In this document: one piece after another, positions 61,899 to 64,000 of the stretch | How the letters are laid out: each line of letters starts with the position of its first letter | Numbering within the stretch: the first letter of the stretch is position 1 | Assembly: GCF_020297055.1 (NCBI RefSeq) | Contig: NZ_JAIXCQ010000016.1 | Span: 1-64,000 of the forward strand | Length of the DNA: 64,000 bases | Source of the DNA: Isoptericola luteus | GTDB lineage: Bacteria; Actinomycetota; Actinomycetes; Actinomycetales; Cellulomonadaceae | Direction: 5' to 3' | Made by a program: the position numbers and the translations under genes | The notes under the pieces: model-generated | The model's input: only the letters and a program-made list of their open reading frames with translations | What the model was told of the DNA's origin: nothing | Database searches by the model: none

Positions 61899-64000
61899 GC
61901 GGCCGAACGCTCCCGTGCCCGGCGACACGGGCGGGACGGGACACACCGGGCACACCGGTGGCACCTCGCGCACGTCGGTGCGCGCCGGCACCACGCGTGG
62001 CGCCGGCCGCCCTGCGAAGAAGGTCCGGGCGCTCACCGTCGGCGGGCTCGTCGACGGGCTCGTGCTCGCCGCCCTGCTCGGCGTCGTCGCCGTCGGGTTC
62101 GGGCCCGCCTGGGGCGGTCCCGGCTACCTGCTGCCCGCCCTCGGCGGTGCGGCACTGGGCCTGCTCATCGCCTGGCTGGGCGCCTGGCTGCGCTGGTCTG
62201 TGCTGCTCGTGTCGGCGGCGACCGTGCTGGGCTACTTCCTGCTCGGCGGCGCGCTGGCGCTGCCCGGCACGACGATCGCCGGCGTGGTGCCCACGGGACG
62301 GACCGTCGTCGAGCTCGCCGTCGGCGCCGTGCACGGGTGGAAGGAGTTCGTCACCACCGTCACCCCGCTGTCGTCGTTCGGCGACCTCGCCGTCGTGCCG
62401 TTCGCGCTGCTGCTGGTCACCGGCGTGCTCGCCGGCACGATCGCCTGGCGTTCCACGCGGGCCGCGTGGGCGCTGGCGCCGGTGGTGGTGGCGCTGGCCA
62501 CGGTGGCCCTGCTGGGCACGATCCTGCCGGCGTACCCGCTTGTCCAGGGCCTCGTGGTCGCCGTCGTCGGCAGCCTGTGGGCGTCCTGGCGGGCCGCCGA
62601 GACACGGATGGGCGCGAACACGCTGCTGTCGGACGCCAGCCGGTCCGCGACGCGGCGCCTGCGCGCCCAGCGTGCGCGCGGCGGCGCCATGATGCTCGTG
62701 GCGGGCGGTGCGGCCGCCGTCCTGCTCGCCCCGCAGCTCGCGGGCGGCGAGCGCGTGGTGCTGCGCGAGCTGATCACGCCGCCGCTGGACCTGCACCAGT
62801 ACACGAGCCCGCTCGTGGCGTTCCGCACCTACACCAAGGACCTCGCGGACACCGAGCTGTTCACCGTGACGGGCATGCCCGAGGACGCCCGCGTGCGCCT
62901 CGCGACCCTCGACGCGTACGCGGGCACCGTGTACGACGCGTCGAGCGGCGGCGGCTCGGGCGTCTTCAACCGCGCCGGCGAGGTCATCGACACGGTGACG
63001 CCGGGCACCCGCACGCCCGTCCAGGTGACGGTCACCGGCTACTCCGGCGTCTGGATGCCCGACGTCGGTGAGCTCGCGGGCATCTCGTTCGACGGCGAGC
63101 GCGCCGACGAGCTCGCGGCCAGCACCTACTACAACGCGACGTCGGGCACGGGGCTCGTGACCGCGGGGATCCGGCCGGGGGACTCGTACGAGCTCGACGC
63201 CATCGTCGCGCCGCGGCCGTCCGACGAGGCACTGGCGTCCGCCAAGGTCCTCGACGTCGACCTGCCCGAGCCGAAGGACGTCGCGAACGCGGTGCCGAGC
63301 AAGTCGCAGCAGTTCGCGGCCGACGCCACCGAGCCGTTCGAGCGCCTCACCAACATCCGGGACACGCTGGCCGCCACGGGCGTCTACTCGAGCGGCCTGG
63401 AGAACCAGCCGCCGTCGCGCCCGGGCCACTCGGCCGCGCGCATCGACGCGCTGCTCGCCCAGGACGAGATGGTGGGCGACGACGAGCAGTTCGCCACCGC
63501 GCTCGCGCTCATGGCGCGCCAGGCGGGCATCCCCGCCCGCGTCGTCATGGGGTTCTACCCGGACGAGGACACCTGGAAGCCGGGCACGCCGTACGTGGTC
63601 ACGGGCGCGGACGTGCACGCCTGGATCGAGGTCCCGTTCGAGGACTACGGCTGGGTGGCGTTCGACGCCATCCCGGACGAGGACAACAAGGTCGAGCCGC
63701 TGCCGCGCTCCAAGCAGATCCCGAAGCCTCCGGTCCTGGAGACCCCCGAGTCGCCCGAGGAGCCGCCGCAGGCGGAGGCGGGCGACGTCGAGGACGAGAA
63801 GGAGGAAGAGGAGGCCGAGGGCATCGACTGGCGCCAGGTCGCCATCTTCGTGATGACCGTCGGCGTGCCGCTCCTCATCCTCGCGGCACCGATACTGTTC
63901 ATCCTCGTGTACAAGGCCCGCAGGCGCGGTCGACGCCGGTCGGCGCCGGCCGTGGTGGACCGCGTCAGCGGCGGCTGGCGCGAGGTCGTCGACGTCGCCA
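61891..64000 (+). CDS. Membrane transglutaminase-fold protein, catalytic Cys replaced (partial, 3' end outside window)
   Basis: At least 703 residues; cut by the window edge. A disordered N-terminus, about seven membrane helices (about 50-235), an extracytoplasmic region and a transglutaminase-like domain at about 525-600, then a Pro/Glu-rich linker and a last helix (about 650-672). The usual GDC-E-HFA active site reads G529-D-D531-E-Q-F-A, so Asp replaces the nucleophilic Cys; His576 (in DVHAWIEV) and Asp592 (in AFDAIPDE) remain. TgpA/DUF3488-type family. ATG at 61891 has GGAGG four bases before it and overlaps DUF58 by 8 bases. Confidence 0.88.
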   Translation, partial: MTERPNAPVPGDTGGTGHTGHTGGTSRTSVRAGTTRGAGRPAKKVRALTVGGLVDGLVLAALLGVVAVGFGPAWGGPGYLLPALGGAALGLLIAWLGAWLRWSVLLVSAATVLGYFLLGGALALPGTTIAGVVPTGRTVVELAVGAVHGWKEFVTTVTPLSSFGDLAVVPFALLLVTGVLAGTIAWRSTRAAWALAPVVVALATVALLGTILPAYPLVQGLVVAVVGSLWASWRAAETRMGANTLLSDASRSATRRLRAQRARGGAMMLVAGGAAAVLLAPQLAGGERVVLRELITPPLDLHQYTSPLVAFRTYTKDLADTELFTVTGMPEDARVRLATLDAYAGTVYDASSGGGSGVFNRAGEVIDTVTPGTRTPVQVTVTGYSGVWMPDVGELAGISFDGERADELAASTYYNATSGTGLVTAGIRPGDSYELDAIVAPRPSDEALASAKVLDVDLPEPKDVANAVPSKSQQFAADATEPFERLTNIRDTLAATGVYSSGLENQPPSRPGHSAARIDALLAQDEMVGDDEQFATALALMARQAGIPARVVMGFYPDEDTWKPGTPYVVTGADVHAWIEVPFEDYGWVAFDAIPDEDNKVEPLPRSKQIPKPPVLETPESPEEPPQAEAGDVEDEKEEEEAEGIDWRQVAIFVMTVGVPLLILAAPILFILVYKARRRGRRRSAPAVVDRVSGGWREVVDVA

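Overview
High-GC chromosomal DNA of an actinomycete, probably Micrococcales (a Cellulomonadaceae/Promicromonosporaceae-like genome; this is inference). The signs are strong third-position GC, many GTG/TTG starts, leaderless promoters of the TANNNT-6 nt-start type, menaquinone rather than ubiquinone genes, and a 14-gene nuo operon. No rRNA, tRNA, CRISPR array, insertion sequence or prophage gene was seen, and no stretch over 300 bases lacks a gene. The last gene runs off the right edge.

Layout. (1) 1-19044 is dominated by menaquinone biosynthesis scattered among other genes: menE-menA (minus), menB (minus), menC-menD (plus), an isochorismate synthase (minus) and a MenJ-like flavin reductase (plus). 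Between them lie a PLDc_N membrane protein, a DUF4229 protein, a DUF3048 lipoprotein, a membrane-anchored PQQ-like propeller, an SMR exporter with its TetR regulator, an HtrA-type protease, and a TetR/DUF6230/DUF6114 module. menG, menH and menI are not in the window. (2) 19100-35756 is a complete, tightly overlapping nuoA-N operon (proton-pumping NADH:menaquinone oxidoreductase), closed by a strong hairpin. It directly follows the MenJ-like gene, and the promoter region of that gene carries a perfect CRP/GlxR-type operator. (3) 35908-40808 holds a polyprenyl diphosphate synthase and a UbiA / type III PKS / membrane methyltransferase / flavin monooxygenase cluster that looks like a pathway for a prenylated, methylated phenolic lipid quinol. 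(4) 40975-59487 is three tandem paralogues of about 2,000 residues each (A, B, C). Each has one N-terminal membrane anchor, a propeller-like domain, about eleven Ig/cadherin-like modules, about five fibronectin type III modules and a short C-terminal domain with four conserved cysteines. (5) 59549-64000 continues with MoxR ATPase, DUF58 and a membrane transglutaminase-fold protein whose catalytic Cys is replaced by Asp.

How the parts work together. Regions 1 and 2 make menaquinone and the main dehydrogenase that reduces it. Region 3 supplies polyprenyl diphosphate and probably a separate membrane quinol or phenolic lipid. Regions 4 and 5 form the most unusual part: a surface-protein array co-located with a MoxR/DUF58/transglutaminase-like module that may assemble or mature it. 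The paralogues show a mosaic of perfectly identical tracts (A with C near the N-terminus, A with B in the third Ig module), a shared TTG start and a repeated intergenic hairpin.
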